Part shown: one piece after another, positions 1 through 8,175 of the stretch
Position numbering within the stretch: the first letter of the stretch is position 1
How the letters are laid out: each line of letters begins with the position of its first letter
Source of the DNA: Candidatus Edwardsiibacteriota bacterium
GTDB lineage: Bacteria > Edwardsbacteria > AC1 > EtOH8
DNA: 56,453 bases
Direction: 5' to 3'
NCBI GenBank assembly: GCA_020053305.1
Contig: JAGVNJ010000044.1
Coordinates: 1-56,453 of the forward strand
Position numbers and translations under genes: made by a program
The notes under the pieces: model-generated
Database searches by the model: none
Seen by the model: the letters and a program-made list of their open reading frames with translations, nothing else
Told to the model about the DNA's origin: nothing

Positions 1-212
1 GCGGGAGTAACTCCCACTGTAATCAACAAGGCTATACTGACAATTCACGACACGCATTCATCCACGGGTAGAACCCGTGGTCTTCTGCGCCTTTGATAAA
101 TGATATACTCCCAATATCCCGCCAAAAACAATTGCTATCGCTTTTAGAGCTTTTCTTTTTTCTTGCGTCATCGTCATAATCAACATCCTCAATCCGTGTT
201 ATCCGTGTGAAA
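1..212. other. Left-edge intergenic DNA with hairpin
   Basis: No credible gene is visible. A perfect 8-bp stem (CCACGGGT / ACCCGTGG, 62-80) looks like a small REP-type palindrome. Near 191-212 there is a doubled 'tccgtg' phrase that resembles low-complexity dispersed repeats common in uncultured bacteria. The UbiA gene on the minus strand ends at 213, so this stretch is its downstream region; no terminator with a T-run is seen. Confidence 0.5.
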
Positions 213-1151
213 TTAGGCTCTGTCGGCGAATCTTGGATAATCCATTCCAAACCGCCATTTATGGTAAAACTTCAGGGATAGGAAGATGGCAAAAAGTATC
301 GGGATGAACACCGGGAACAGGATACCGGAAAGAACGACCAGCATCAGCGAGCCGGCCTGGTAGGATAGCATGGTCCAGCGCATATTGGCCGAGATCACGG
401 CCATCACGAACAGCGGCAGGGCCGCCCCGGCCGCCGCCAGGCAGAGATAGTCTTTAAATTGGATTGACAGCAGCAGGCTGCCCAGCATCACGGCCAGGGC
501 CAGCCAGCGGGTGGCTTTTATGCCCATAAAGACCCCGGTGGTGATATTGCCGGTGGTCTTGTCCGAGCCGTAGTCAGGAATGGTGGTGTTCAGGTATACT
601 GCCGAGACCGCCAGCACATAGGGCAGGGAGAACAACCACACATTGGCAGTGTCATGGCCGGAAGAGATCCAGCCGGCGGCAAAAGCCAGCAGGCCGTACC
701 CCAGGCCGTTGGCCAGCATGTCTATGAAAGGTTTGGCCTTGAACTTGAACGGCGGCACCGAATACAGCAGCCCCAAAATACCGGACAGTATGATGATGAT
801 CCCGAACAGCATTGAGAACTTCCAGAAACCGACGGCTATGGCCCCCAGAAAAAGTACTATAGCCTCAATAATGATGATTATTTTACTGACATAGCCCTCG
901 GCCACCAGGAACAATTTTTTATTTAGCCGGTCGGTCTCCACGTCGAATATCTGGTTGACTATGTAGATCGCCCCCATCAAGCCGCTGTATATCAGCATGG
1001 CCAGCCAGAATTCCCCGGGCAGTTTAAGGGTAATCGAGAGATGCCCCTGCGCCCGGTAATAGCCCACCAACAGCATGGTCCAGGCCGGAACCAGCAGGAT
1101 GGGACGCAGGATAAAAAAATAATCCAGGATATTTGACTTTTTATCAGACAT
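213..1151 (-). CDS. UbiA-family prenyltransferase
   Basis: Integral membrane prenyltransferase of the UbiA superfamily, which joins a polyprenyl diphosphate to an aromatic or other acceptor. Two Asp-rich motifs are visible: N66-x3-D70-x3-D74 (NQIFDVETD) and D193-x3-D197 (DYGSD), the Mg-diphosphate binding sites. About eight to nine hydrophobic segments cover the 312 residues, a normal family length. The ATG lies 2 bases after the stop of the upstream phosphoesterase gene, so the two are co-transcribed. The acceptor cannot be read from sequence; quinone, heme, chlorophyll and archaeal-lipid-type UbiA members share these motifs. The family call is firm, the substrate unknown. Confidence 0.9.
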   Translation of the reverse strand: MSDKKSNILDYFFILRPILLVPAWTMLLVGYYRAQGHLSITLKLPGEFWLAMLIYSGLMGAIYIVNQIFDVETDRLNKKLFLVAEGYVSKIIIIIEAIVLFLGAIAVGFWKFSMLFGIIIILSGILGLLYSVPPFKFKAKPFIDMLANGLGYGLLAFAAGWISSGHDTANVWLFSLPYVLAVSAVYLNTTIPDYGSDKTTGNITTGVFMGIKATRWLALAVMLGSLLLSIQFKDYLCLAAAGAALPLFVMAVISANMRWTMLSYQAGSLMLVVLSGILFPVFIPILFAIFLSLKFYHKWRFGMDYPRFADRA

Positions 1152-1153
1152 TT

Positions 1154-2239
1154 TTATTTTTTCAGCACTAAACTGTCCGGAGAGGTTCCGTCCACCCGAA
1201 CCATCCGGACCTTGGCGGCGCTGTCGCTGATCTCGATCTGGCAGTAATGCAGGCTGGACTCGGCATGAAAGGTGGAGTCGCCGGGATTGACTTCGTAAAG
1301 CGGCGCCCCGCCCCCGCCGGTGATGATGTAGTTGATCCCGCCCCGCCTCTGCCTTTCGTAAAAATGCTCGTGCCCGCAGAAGACTACGTCCACCTGGTTG
1401 TGCCGGAACAGCGGCTCCAGGTTCTCCAGGATGTTTTTATCGCTGCCCCGCTTGCCTGAGGAGAATGTCTGGCGGTGCTGAACGACGAACAGCCATTTGT
1501 ATTTCGGCCGGGATATTTTCAGTTCGGCCGCGACCCATTGGTACTGCGGGCTGCCCGGGGAGAAATCCTCCTCGGTGTTTAGCATGACAAAATGAGCCTT
1601 CAGATAATCGAAGGAATACCACTGTTCGTTGCCCGGCAGGGCGAAAAGTTTCAGGTAGTTGTCGGCCGTCCTCTCGTGGTTGCCGATCACGGTCAGCAGG
1701 GGGATGAAGGAGGAAAAAGACCGGCTGGCGTCGAAGAACTCCTGCCACTGGCTCCAGATCCGCCCGTCCTGGATGTAATCGCCGGTGTGGATAAGGAACT
1801 CCGGATTGTATTGGGTTATGGCGGCGATCACCTTTTTGTGCTGTTCCGGAAAGGTCCGGGTGTCGCCGTAGATGACGAAATTAAAATCCCGCTGTACTTT
1901 GGGTGCGGTTTTAAAACTGCAGATCGGGGCGGCTAGGTTCAGCAATTGATAGTAGTAGCGGGTATCCGGCTTGAGGTCCTTTATCCGCAGGTGGTGCAGG
2001 GTCCCGGCCTGGTCGTCCCGCAGGATGTAGTTCACCCTGCCCTTGGGCCCGTAAGCCAGCTTGCCTGAAACAGGGATGGTGGTCTCCCAGCTGACGGTCA
2101 TGGTGGTCCGGGGGTCGTCATCCCAGGACAGGTAGGGGCCTTTTTGGGTCTCGGTCCGGGGTTGTTTCCCGAACGATCCGGCCAGGGCCAGAGTGACCAG
2201 TCCGGCAAAGAATGCGGCGGCTAAAATTTTCTTTTTCAT
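1154..2239 (-). CDS. Secreted purple acid phosphatase-like metallophosphoesterase
   Basis: Calcineurin-like metallophosphoesterase with an N-terminal fibronectin-III/purple acid phosphatase-type domain (about 33-115) and a catalytic domain (about 118-315). Metal-binding motifs are in order: GD at D126, GD at D154, GNHE at N187-H188, H255, and GHEH at H290/H292. A signal peptide covers the first 20 residues (Lys start, hydrophobic core, LALA), so it acts outside the cytoplasm, probably hydrolysing phosphate esters. It is first in a two-gene unit with the UbiA gene and has its own near-perfect promoter about 45 bases upstream. No Shine-Dalgarno sequence is evident before the ATG. Confidence 0.88.
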   Translation of the reverse strand: MKKKILAAAFFAGLVTLALAGSFGKQPRTETQKGPYLSWDDDPRTTMTVSWETTIPVSGKLAYGPKGRVNYILRDDQAGTLHHLRIKDLKPDTRYYYQLLNLAAPICSFKTAPKVQRDFNFVIYGDTRTFPEQHKKVIAAITQYNPEFLIHTGDYIQDGRIWSQWQEFFDASRSFSSFIPLLTVIGNHERTADNYLKLFALPGNEQWYSFDYLKAHFVMLNTEEDFSPGSPQYQWVAAELKISRPKYKWLFVVQHRQTFSSGKRGSDKNILENLEPLFRHNQVDVVFCGHEHFYERQRRGGINYIITGGGGAPLYEVNPGDSTFHAESSLHYCQIEISDSAAKVRMVRVDGTSPDSLVLKK

Positions 2240-2280
2240 TTTAAAATGTTTTAATGTTATGTATCTGTTGCGGTTATCTG

Positions 2281-2309
2281 ATTATAGCAACCCCTTTTTA
2301 TTATGTCAA
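2281..2309 (-). promoter_or_regulatory. Promoter of phosphoesterase-ubiA unit
   Basis: On the minus strand TTGACA (2309-2304), a 17-bp spacer and TATAAT (2286-2281), a perfect sigma-70-type consensus. Expected transcription start is near 2274, giving a leader of about 35 bases before the ATG at 2239. Confidence 0.85.
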
Positions 2310-2330
2310 GCAAAGGATTTACTGTATTGC

Positions 2331-2382
2331 GGAACATTAAAGATATGCGGAATATTAAAGACACGGAACATTAAAGATATTG
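2331..2382 (+). repeat. Three imperfect 16-18 bp tandem repeats
   Basis: Three consecutive units of the form GGAAYATTAAAGAYA start at 2331, 2349 and 2365. They are AT-rich, lie directly upstream of the tRNA promoter and overlap its -35 box, so they could act as UP elements or a binding array. That role is inference. Confidence 0.6.
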
Positions 2383-2408
2383 ACTAACCATCGATCGATA
2401 TGTTATCA
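2380..2408 (+). promoter_or_regulatory. Promoter of tRNA-Ile(CAT)
   Basis: TTGACT (2380-2385), 17-bp spacer, TTATCA (2403-2408); shifting by one base gives TATCAT with an 18-bp spacer. The predicted start near 2415 is about 8 bases before the mature tRNA 5' end. Confidence 0.7.
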
Positions 2409-2422
2409 TTACCTTACTTTGC

Positions 2423-2498
<76 letters not shown>

Positions 2499-2575
2499 GT
2501 TTGACTACCTGCTTGACAGTAGTCCGCCGCCCTATCTGCCGGTGCGCAGGCGGAAGGCGGGCACCAGAAATATTC

Positions 2576-2608
2576 AAGGGACGATTATATTTGATCGTCC
2601 CTTTGTTC
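2576..2608 (+). terminator. Terminator of tRNA-Ile
   Basis: Perfect 10-bp stem AAGGGACGAT (2576-2585) / ATCGTCCCTT (2594-2603) with an 8-base loop, followed by a short T-rich tail. Placed about 80 bases after the tRNA. Confidence 0.7.
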
Positions 2609-3244
2609 TTTGACCTCTCCCCTACCCGATTCGAAAGAAAACAAGTATGTTTTCTCTGTGCAGGCTCTAATCCCCGGCTAAGTTTGTTTTAAAAAAGTTG
2701 CCATAATTTCTTTCAGGGTCCCAGCCATCAGTGGAGCGGTATTGCTGCAGCTCCGAAAAAGCATTCAGTGGGTTATTGGCTTATGGCCGGTTCTGGTTCA
2801 GTGAATGCCGGAGCAAACGCCCGGCTTACCGCGCAACTGGGCGGAAAAGGTTTCCTTCGCTTGAACGTTATATAGTCATGCTCAGGACATGCTTTTGTTA
2901 CTTTTCTGGCCCACAGAAAAGTAAGGCAAAATGACTGTCCCTTTCTATCCACTTTCTCTTTGAAGAGAAAGTTGCAAAGCATGTTCTGAGTATTCTTTTA
3001 TATGACTAGCGAAGGAAGAACCTGTCGCTATACCTCTGCCCGGAAGCCTTAATATTGATGGCCTCCCCGCCTTGGCGGGGTTTACGGCCTTCTTTGTTCA
3101 GCAGCAGAGCTAATGCGACACCCACCTAAAGTGCTGATTGGAGCTGATGGGCAAGGTGAAGGTAAATACAAGAAGGGATTGTATGCAATGGCCTATTAGA
3201 CGGCGGACCAGCCGTCGCCGGGCAAACACACCTCTGCCGGCCGA
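2609..3244. other. Gene-free interval between tRNA and its 3'-end copy
   Basis: About 640 bases with no open frame that shows a start, ribosome site and protein-like composition. Small palindromes are visible (CTTTCTCTT/AAGAGAAAG near 2949-2968; CCCCGCC/GGCGGGG near 3065-3080). No integrase or other mobility gene is recognisable, so if this is an integrated element it is a decayed remnant. Confidence 0.5.
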
Positions 3245-3265
3245 AAATCCCAGAGGGCCCACCAG
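3245..3265 (+). repeat. Direct repeat of tRNA-Ile 3' end (attR-like)
   Basis: These 21 bases are identical to 2479-2499, which is the T-arm 3' half, acceptor 3' strand and CCA of the tRNA-Ile gene plus one base. A perfect copy of a tRNA 3' end downstream in the same orientation is the classic footprint of site-specific integration into a tRNA gene. The enclosed segment is only 0.75 kb and has no integrase. Confidence 0.75.
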
Positions 3266-3351
3266 ACTTCGCCATAGAGATAATGATATCAACCGGCTAC
3301 GTATGGCAAGCCAGACTATATGATAACCAGTTCATTGGTTACCGGAATACA

Positions 3352-3389
3352 GAAAAGGCGGATATTTATTTTACAAATCTCCGCTTTTG
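3352..3389 (-). terminator. Terminator after radical SAM gene
   Basis: Read on the minus strand, a GCGGAgATtT / AaATaTCCGC stem with about 8 loop bases is flanked by A-run and T-run sequence. It lies directly downstream of the radical SAM gene's stop at 3395 and could work in both directions. Confidence 0.6.
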
Positions 3390-3394
3390 CATTT

Positions 3395-4465
3395 TCAATT
3401 ATGATTTTTCAAGTATTTCACCTTATATTCCCACATAAGGGATTCAGGATCCGAATAAAGTTTGGTACTTATAACATTGCCATATTTACTTATTAGATCT
3501 AAGCTATCAAGATTTTCCAATAATCGTTTCCCCTCATAGTCACCATTATAATATCGCCGGTGAATTTCATCCATCCCATCAACAAAAACATTTCCCAATC
3601 TAAAAAGCGGCGCTGCCGGTTCCCAGAAAGGGTATGCTTCTCCGTCGGGTAATATTGTATAGCTGCACATAAGATTTATTTGCGCATCTTCCGTCCGATT
3701 TTTGTCAAATGATGATCCTGCCGTCTTGCACGCTTTATTTTTACCATCCATCGTCAGGCCATTCAAAACATTTTTACAAACAATGCCTTCTTCCCATAAG
3801 AAAATGTTTGTCGGGAGTAAATCGGCATGAGCGATAAGTCCTTCGCGAGTGGGCCTATCTTCAGGATGACTTAGTTGATGACCAACCGGATCGATAATAT
3901 GAGCCGGGAGTTTCCCCCGATCTAAATCCAGACCGAAATGGTTAAATTTATCCATGAGCAGGGGCAGATCAGAGCCGATTTTTCTGTGAAGCCATATGAC
4001 GGGCCGTAGCTTAATACCTGCATTTTGCAAAATGGGAAGAGCTTTCTCTATGTCCCGATAAGCCCCTTTTCGACCTGCAAACCAATCGTGCGTTTCACCA
4101 ATGCCGTAAAATGAGAATTGAAGTTCTTTAATTCCAACTTTATGCAATTTATCCATTACTTTGGAATCTTGCGTTATTGCCGACAAATTACTTACTAAGC
4201 TGTCACCCTTTTTGCATTTGGTCCAGTGTTCCTTTATATAGATAACCAAACTGTCCCAATCTTTTATCAACAAGGGGTCATGCATGAGACACCAAGGGCA
4301 CATGACAAATTCCGAAAGCGTTGACTTGTTGATTTCTTCCAGCAAAATTACGGATTCTCTGTAGCTAAGCCGCCTTATTGGATTGGGTATTTTAGAATAA
4401 CAATGACGGCATTTATTATTGCAGGCAACGGCTACAAAATCCACTGTAAAATATTTGGGATACAT
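3395..4465 (-). CDS. Radical SAM protein, AT-rich, unknown substrate
   Basis: Radical SAM enzyme: near the N-terminus lies the Cx3Cx2C [4Fe-4S]/SAM motif CNNKCRHC (C15, C19, C22 from the start used here). Cysteines in the last third (VCKNV, ACKTAG, LMCSY) followed by a 'PDGEAYPFW...RLGN' stretch resemble an auxiliary-cluster (SPASM-like) region. An upstream in-frame ATG exists at 4507, but the ATG at 4465 has GGAGAG about 8-9 bases before it and gives 356 aa. The gene is visibly richer in A+T than its neighbours and lies just beyond the tRNA 3'-end repeat, suggesting acquisition. No precursor peptide gene is seen, so a peptide-maturase role is open. Confidence 0.8.
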   Translation of the reverse strand: MYPKYFTVDFVAVACNNKCRHCYSKIPNPIRRLSYRESVILLEEINKSTLSEFVMCPWCLMHDPLLIKDWDSLVIYIKEHWTKCKKGDSLVSNLSAITQDSKVMDKLHKVGIKELQFSFYGIGETHDWFAGRKGAYRDIEKALPILQNAGIKLRPVIWLHRKIGSDLPLLMDKFNHFGLDLDRGKLPAHIIDPVGHQLSHPEDRPTREGLIAHADLLPTNIFLWEEGIVCKNVLNGLTMDGKNKACKTAGSSFDKNRTEDAQINLMCSYTILPDGEAYPFWEPAAPLFRLGNVFVDGMDEIHRRYYNGDYEGKRLLENLDSLDLISKYGNVISTKLYSDPESLMWEYKVKYLKNHN

Positions 4466-4563
4466 TTCCCACTCTCTCCATTGGAAATAGCTACTGGGTT
4501 GCGGCATATATTTCGCAAATCAATCCACCGGTAGCTGGCTTTGTTTCTTTGTAGCTTCAACAA

Positions 4564-6138
4564 TTATATTTCTCGCCCGCCGATGAACGTCTTCTCCACC
4601 TTTATCTTATGGATCTCATCCGGCTTCACCTTGAAGATATCCTCCGGAAAACAGATAAGATCAGCCGCCTTGCCCGGCTCCAGCGTCCCTTTCCAGCCCT
4701 CATCTCCCGAAGCATAGGCCGCATCCACGGTATAGGCTTTTAGCGAATCCCACAATGATATTTTATTAGTTGGATAGAACGACGGACGGTCGGCCGGGAT
4801 CCTCTGCCGGGTGACGGCCGCCTGGATGGCCCAAAACGGGTTGGGCTTCTCTATGGGGCAGTCAGAGCCGAAGACCATCCTGGCCTTATTCCTGGACAGA
4901 TCGCCGAACGGGTAAGCATAGGCTCCCCGCTCTCCCCAGTATCTTTCTATGAGATCCAGATCGGACGGGCAGTGGATGGGCTGCACCGAGGCGATGATGC
5001 CCAACTCCTTGAATCGGGCGATGTCATCTGTTTGCACCAGCTGGCAGTGCTCAATCCGGTGCCGCAAATCTTTATTGAAATCCTTAGCCTTCTGGAAGGT
5101 ATCCAACGCCAGGCGATTGGCGGCATCGCCGATGGCGTGAATGGCGCAGGCCAGCCCGTTCTGCGAGGCCTTGGTTATCAGGGCCAGCAGTTCCCCGGGC
5201 GGAACGGTGTTCATGCCCAAGGAGGCGCTGTTGCGATAGGGCTCCAGCATCAATGCCGTCTGGGAGCCCAGCGACCCGTCGACAAAGAGCTTTACCCCTC
5301 CGATCTTCAAATTCCTACCCCCGAAGCCGCTTTTTATCCCGGCCGAGACCAGCCCGTCCAGCGCTTTGATATTATGGTAAAGTGTTCCTCGCAAAAATAG
5401 TTTATTCTGCATCAACAAAGACTGCAGAATATTGAATTCCTCCACCCCCTCCATGGTATGGAAACCGGTCAGGCCCATTTTGGCGAACATTTTCTGGCCC
5501 TGGATCACAGCCTGGGAATATTCTTCAACTGACGCTTTGGGAGCCAGGCGATAGTAGTGATTGGCCGCTTCCTCCCGCAGCAGGCCGCTGGGCCTGCCTT
5601 TGGCGTCGCGCTCGATGGCGCCGCCGGGGATATCCGTGGTCTGGGAATGGATGTCCAGGGCCACCATGGCTGACGAATTGAGCCAGATGGTGTGCCAATC
5701 TTTGCTCCACAGCATGACCGGATTGTTGATGGACACCGTGTCCAGGTCCTGGGCTGTCGGCAGGCGGCCGCCGGTCCAGATATTCTTGTTCCAGCCGCCG
5801 CCCAAGACCCACTGGCCAGGCGCTTTCCCGGTGACATACCTGGCCACCGCCTGCAGGCATTCCTTGATGGACCGGATGCCGTCCAGATCCGGCTGGGAGG
5901 CCAGAAGCGAATAATTGCAGAAATGGGTGTGGCAGTCGGTGAAGCCCGGCAGGACCACGCTCCCTTTCAGGTCGATGACCTCCGGTTTTAGGGCCTTGTA
6001 TTTTCCCAATATCTGGCTGTTGCCGCCCACACCCAGGATCATTCCGCCCCCGGCATCGCAGGCCAGGGCCTTGGCCCTCTGCCGGCCCTTCATGGTGTAA
6101 ATGTCGGCGTTGATGATCACTGTTATAGCTTTCTTCAT
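4564..6138 (-). CDS. YtcJ-like metal-dependent amidohydrolase
   Basis: Amidohydrolase superfamily enzyme of the YtcJ/AepA type. Metal-site residues can be followed in order: HxH (H70, H72) after PGFTD, K283 in GGVKLFVDGS, H334 in IHAIGD, H363 in RIEHC, and D426 in FGSDCP. Length (524 aa) and the C-terminal 'G.LE.GK.ADL' segment fit the family. No signal peptide, so cytoplasmic. The ATG directly follows the stop codon of the ABC-F gene (TAGATG), implying translational coupling. The substrate is not deducible; family members include N-substituted formamide deformylases. Confidence 0.88.
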   Translation of the reverse strand: MKKAITVIINADIYTMKGRQRAKALACDAGGGMILGVGGNSQILGKYKALKPEVIDLKGSVVLPGFTDCHTHFCNYSLLASQPDLDGIRSIKECLQAVARYVTGKAPGQWVLGGGWNKNIWTGGRLPTAQDLDTVSINNPVMLWSKDWHTIWLNSSAMVALDIHSQTTDIPGGAIERDAKGRPSGLLREEAANHYYRLAPKASVEEYSQAVIQGQKMFAKMGLTGFHTMEGVEEFNILQSLLMQNKLFLRGTLYHNIKALDGLVSAGIKSGFGGRNLKIGGVKLFVDGSLGSQTALMLEPYRNSASLGMNTVPPGELLALITKASQNGLACAIHAIGDAANRLALDTFQKAKDFNKDLRHRIEHCQLVQTDDIARFKELGIIASVQPIHCPSDLDLIERYWGERGAYAYPFGDLSRNKARMVFGSDCPIEKPNPFWAIQAAVTRQRIPADRPSFYPTNKISLWDSLKAYTVDAAYASGDEGWKGTLEPGKAADLICFPEDIFKVKPDEIHKIKVEKTFIGGREI

Positions 6139-8079
6139 CTATTCGCCTTTCGCTTGATAATGTTCCCAGCGGTCCAGCAGCCTCTGCAGTTCCTGCTTGT
6201 TGCCGTCAAACTCGTTCATCAGCCCCTTCATTTTCTCGCCGTTCTTGTAAATATCGGGATCGGCCAGGCCGCCGGAGGGCGATTCCAAATGCCTCTGCCG
6301 GGATTCTAATTTTGCGATGCGGTGCTCCAGCTCGGAGATCAACCTCAGCCGCTTGCGTTCCTCGGCTACCTCCCGGGCCTTGCGCCGTTTGGCCTCCTGC
6401 CAATCGACCTTTTCCTCGCTGGCCGGTTCGGGCTTGGGATCATTGCCGGCAGCCTGGCCAGATTGGCGGTCCAGCTCTTTTTTATACAGAAAGTCGGAGT
6501 AATTTCCGGAATAGACCTTTATCGCCTGGTCGGCCACCTCGATGATGGTGTCCACCACCTGATCTATGATATAGCGGTCGTGGGTCACCAGCACCACCGT
6601 ACCCTTGAACTCTTTCAGGGCCTGCTCCAGCACCTCCTTGCCCTTCAGGTCCAGGTGGTTGGTGGGCTCGTCCATTATCAGCAGATTGGCCGGCAGCAGC
6701 AAGGTGCAGCACAGGGCCAGCCGGGCCTTCTCCCCTCCGGACAGCACTTTGACCGGCTTGAAGACATCGTCACCGGAGAACAGAAAGGCGCCCAGGATGG
6801 TCCGCACCCGGCCCGGTGTCTCGGTGGGGATCACCGATTCCACCTGTTCCATCACCGTCTTCCCGGGGTCCAGCATCTCGGCGGTGTGCTGGGCAAAATA
6901 GGCCAGGCTGATGTTGGGATACAGGTTCTTCTGGCCCCGGGTGACCTCCTCCATCCCGGCCATCATCTTCAGCAGGGTGGTCTTGCCCGCCCCGTTGACC
7001 CCCAGAAGACCTATCTTGTGGCCCTTCTCCACCAGGAAGTCGATGTCCTTGAGCACCACCTTGTCGCCGTAGCATTTGGTCACGTTGGACAGCTCCAGCA
7101 TCCGCCGCCCGCAGTGGGGCGCCTCCGGCAGCCCCAGCCGGAAGCTGCGCCGGCTCTGGGGTATCTCTATCCGCTCCGACAGCAATCGTTCCAGCATCTT
7201 CTCCCGGCTGTGGACCATGGCCCGTTTGATGAAGTTGCCCCTCCAGCGGGCGATGAACTCCCGGATATGCTCGATCTCCTTGGCCTGCTCCTCCTTCTGC
7301 TTGACCAACAGTTCCCGGCGCCTCTCCTTCTCCTCTAGGTAGCCGGAGTAATTGGTGTGATAGAGCGAAAAGCGCCCCAAGTCCAGCTCGTAGATCTTCT
7401 TTATGGTCCGGTCGATGAAATAGCGGTCGTGCGAGATCACCACCATCGAGCCCTTGAAGCTTCTGAGATAGCCTTCCAAAAAATCCATCGATTCGATGTC
7501 CAGGTGGTTGGTGGGCTCGTCCAGGAACAGATAGGACGGCTCCTCCAATAAAAGCTTGGCCAGGGCCAGCCGCATCTTCCAGCCTCCGGAGAAATTCTCC
7601 ACCGGCTGGTCCAGGTCGGACGGCCCGAAACCTAGCCCCTGCAGCACCGATCGGACTCGGGTCTCCAGCAGGTAGCCGTCGAAACCCTCGAACATCTGGT
7701 GCAACTCGCCGTAACGTTCCACCACCGGGGCCAGTTCCGGGTCATCCTGATCCATGGTGGACATCAGACTGGAGAGCTGGTCTATCTCCTCATGGATGGA
7801 ACGCTGGTCGGCAAAGACCGACAGCGCCTCTTCCAGTACCGTGCGGCCCGATAGCACCACTTCCTCCTGGGGCAGATACCCGGTGCGCATGCCTTTGGAG
7901 CAGGCCCTCCGGCCCTGGGTGGGAGCCATCAGCCCCAGGGCCACCTTGAACAGGGTGGTCTTGCCGGCCCCGTTGGGGCCCACCAGGGCGATCCTCTCGT
8001 TAAGACCGATATTCCATCCCAGATTCTTGAAAAGGGCCTTATCGCCAAAGGATACGTTTATATTGGAAAGCTGGATCAT
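6139..8079 (-). CDS. ABC-F ribosome-associated ATPase (Uup/YheS type)
   Basis: Soluble protein with two ABC ATPase domains and no membrane segments, typical of ABC-F translation factors. Both halves show Walker A (GPNGAGKTT, GVNGAGKTT), signature (FSGGWKMRL, LSGGEKARL) and Walker B with the ABC-F hallmark DEPTNHLD. The charged linker between the domains is the P-site tRNA interaction motif region, and the last roughly 90 residues form a basic coiled coil like Uup's C-terminal domain. A GTG at 8103 is in frame, but the predicted promoter lies over it and family members begin at MIQLSNI, so ATG 8079 (646 aa) is preferred. Confidence 0.9.
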   Translation of the reverse strand: MIQLSNINVSFGDKALFKNLGWNIGLNERIALVGPNGAGKTTLFKVALGLMAPTQGRRACSKGMRTGYLPQEEVVLSGRTVLEEALSVFADQRSIHEEIDQLSSLMSTMDQDDPELAPVVERYGELHQMFEGFDGYLLETRVRSVLQGLGFGPSDLDQPVENFSGGWKMRLALAKLLLEEPSYLFLDEPTNHLDIESMDFLEGYLRSFKGSMVVISHDRYFIDRTIKKIYELDLGRFSLYHTNYSGYLEEKERRRELLVKQKEEQAKEIEHIREFIARWRGNFIKRAMVHSREKMLERLLSERIEIPQSRRSFRLGLPEAPHCGRRMLELSNVTKCYGDKVVLKDIDFLVEKGHKIGLLGVNGAGKTTLLKMMAGMEEVTRGQKNLYPNISLAYFAQHTAEMLDPGKTVMEQVESVIPTETPGRVRTILGAFLFSGDDVFKPVKVLSGGEKARLALCCTLLLPANLLIMDEPTNHLDLKGKEVLEQALKEFKGTVVLVTHDRYIIDQVVDTIIEVADQAIKVYSGNYSDFLYKKELDRQSGQAAGNDPKPEPASEEKVDWQEAKRRKAREVAEERKRLRLISELEHRIAKLESRQRHLESPSGGLADPDIYKNGEKMKGLMNEFDGNKQELQRLLDRWEHYQAKGE

Positions 8080-8086
8080 AGTATTG

Positions 8087-8116
8087 ATTTTACCATAAAA
8101 CACAAGTCGATTGCAA
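8087..8116 (-). promoter_or_regulatory. Likely promoter of ABC-F gene
   Basis: Minus strand TTGCAA (8116-8111), 18-bp spacer, TAAAAT (8092-8087). The -10 ends 7 bases before ATG 8079, so initiation would fall at or next to the start codon and no Shine-Dalgarno is present. Confidence 0.5.
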
Positions 8117-8121
8117 AGGGC

Positions 8122-8150
8122 TTGACTTTTTGTCTCTCAGGGTTGATAAT
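8122..8150 (+). promoter_or_regulatory. Promoter of endonuclease gene
   Basis: TTGACT (8122-8127), 17-bp spacer, GATAAT (8145-8150). Predicted start near 8157, between the promoter and the ATG at 8176. This placement excludes the in-frame upstream start at 8122. Confidence 0.75.
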
Positions 8151-8175
8151 TGGGTTGATGATCAAAGGAATGGAC

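Noticed and set aside
32-250. 72-codon open frame on the minus strand at the left edge
   Set aside because: It runs through a dispersed repeat and a hairpin, has no ribosome site and overlaps the end of the UbiA gene.
2499-3244. Integrase or mobile gene between the tRNA and its 3' copy
   Set aside because: All open frames there are short, without ribosome sites or tyrosine-recombinase motifs.
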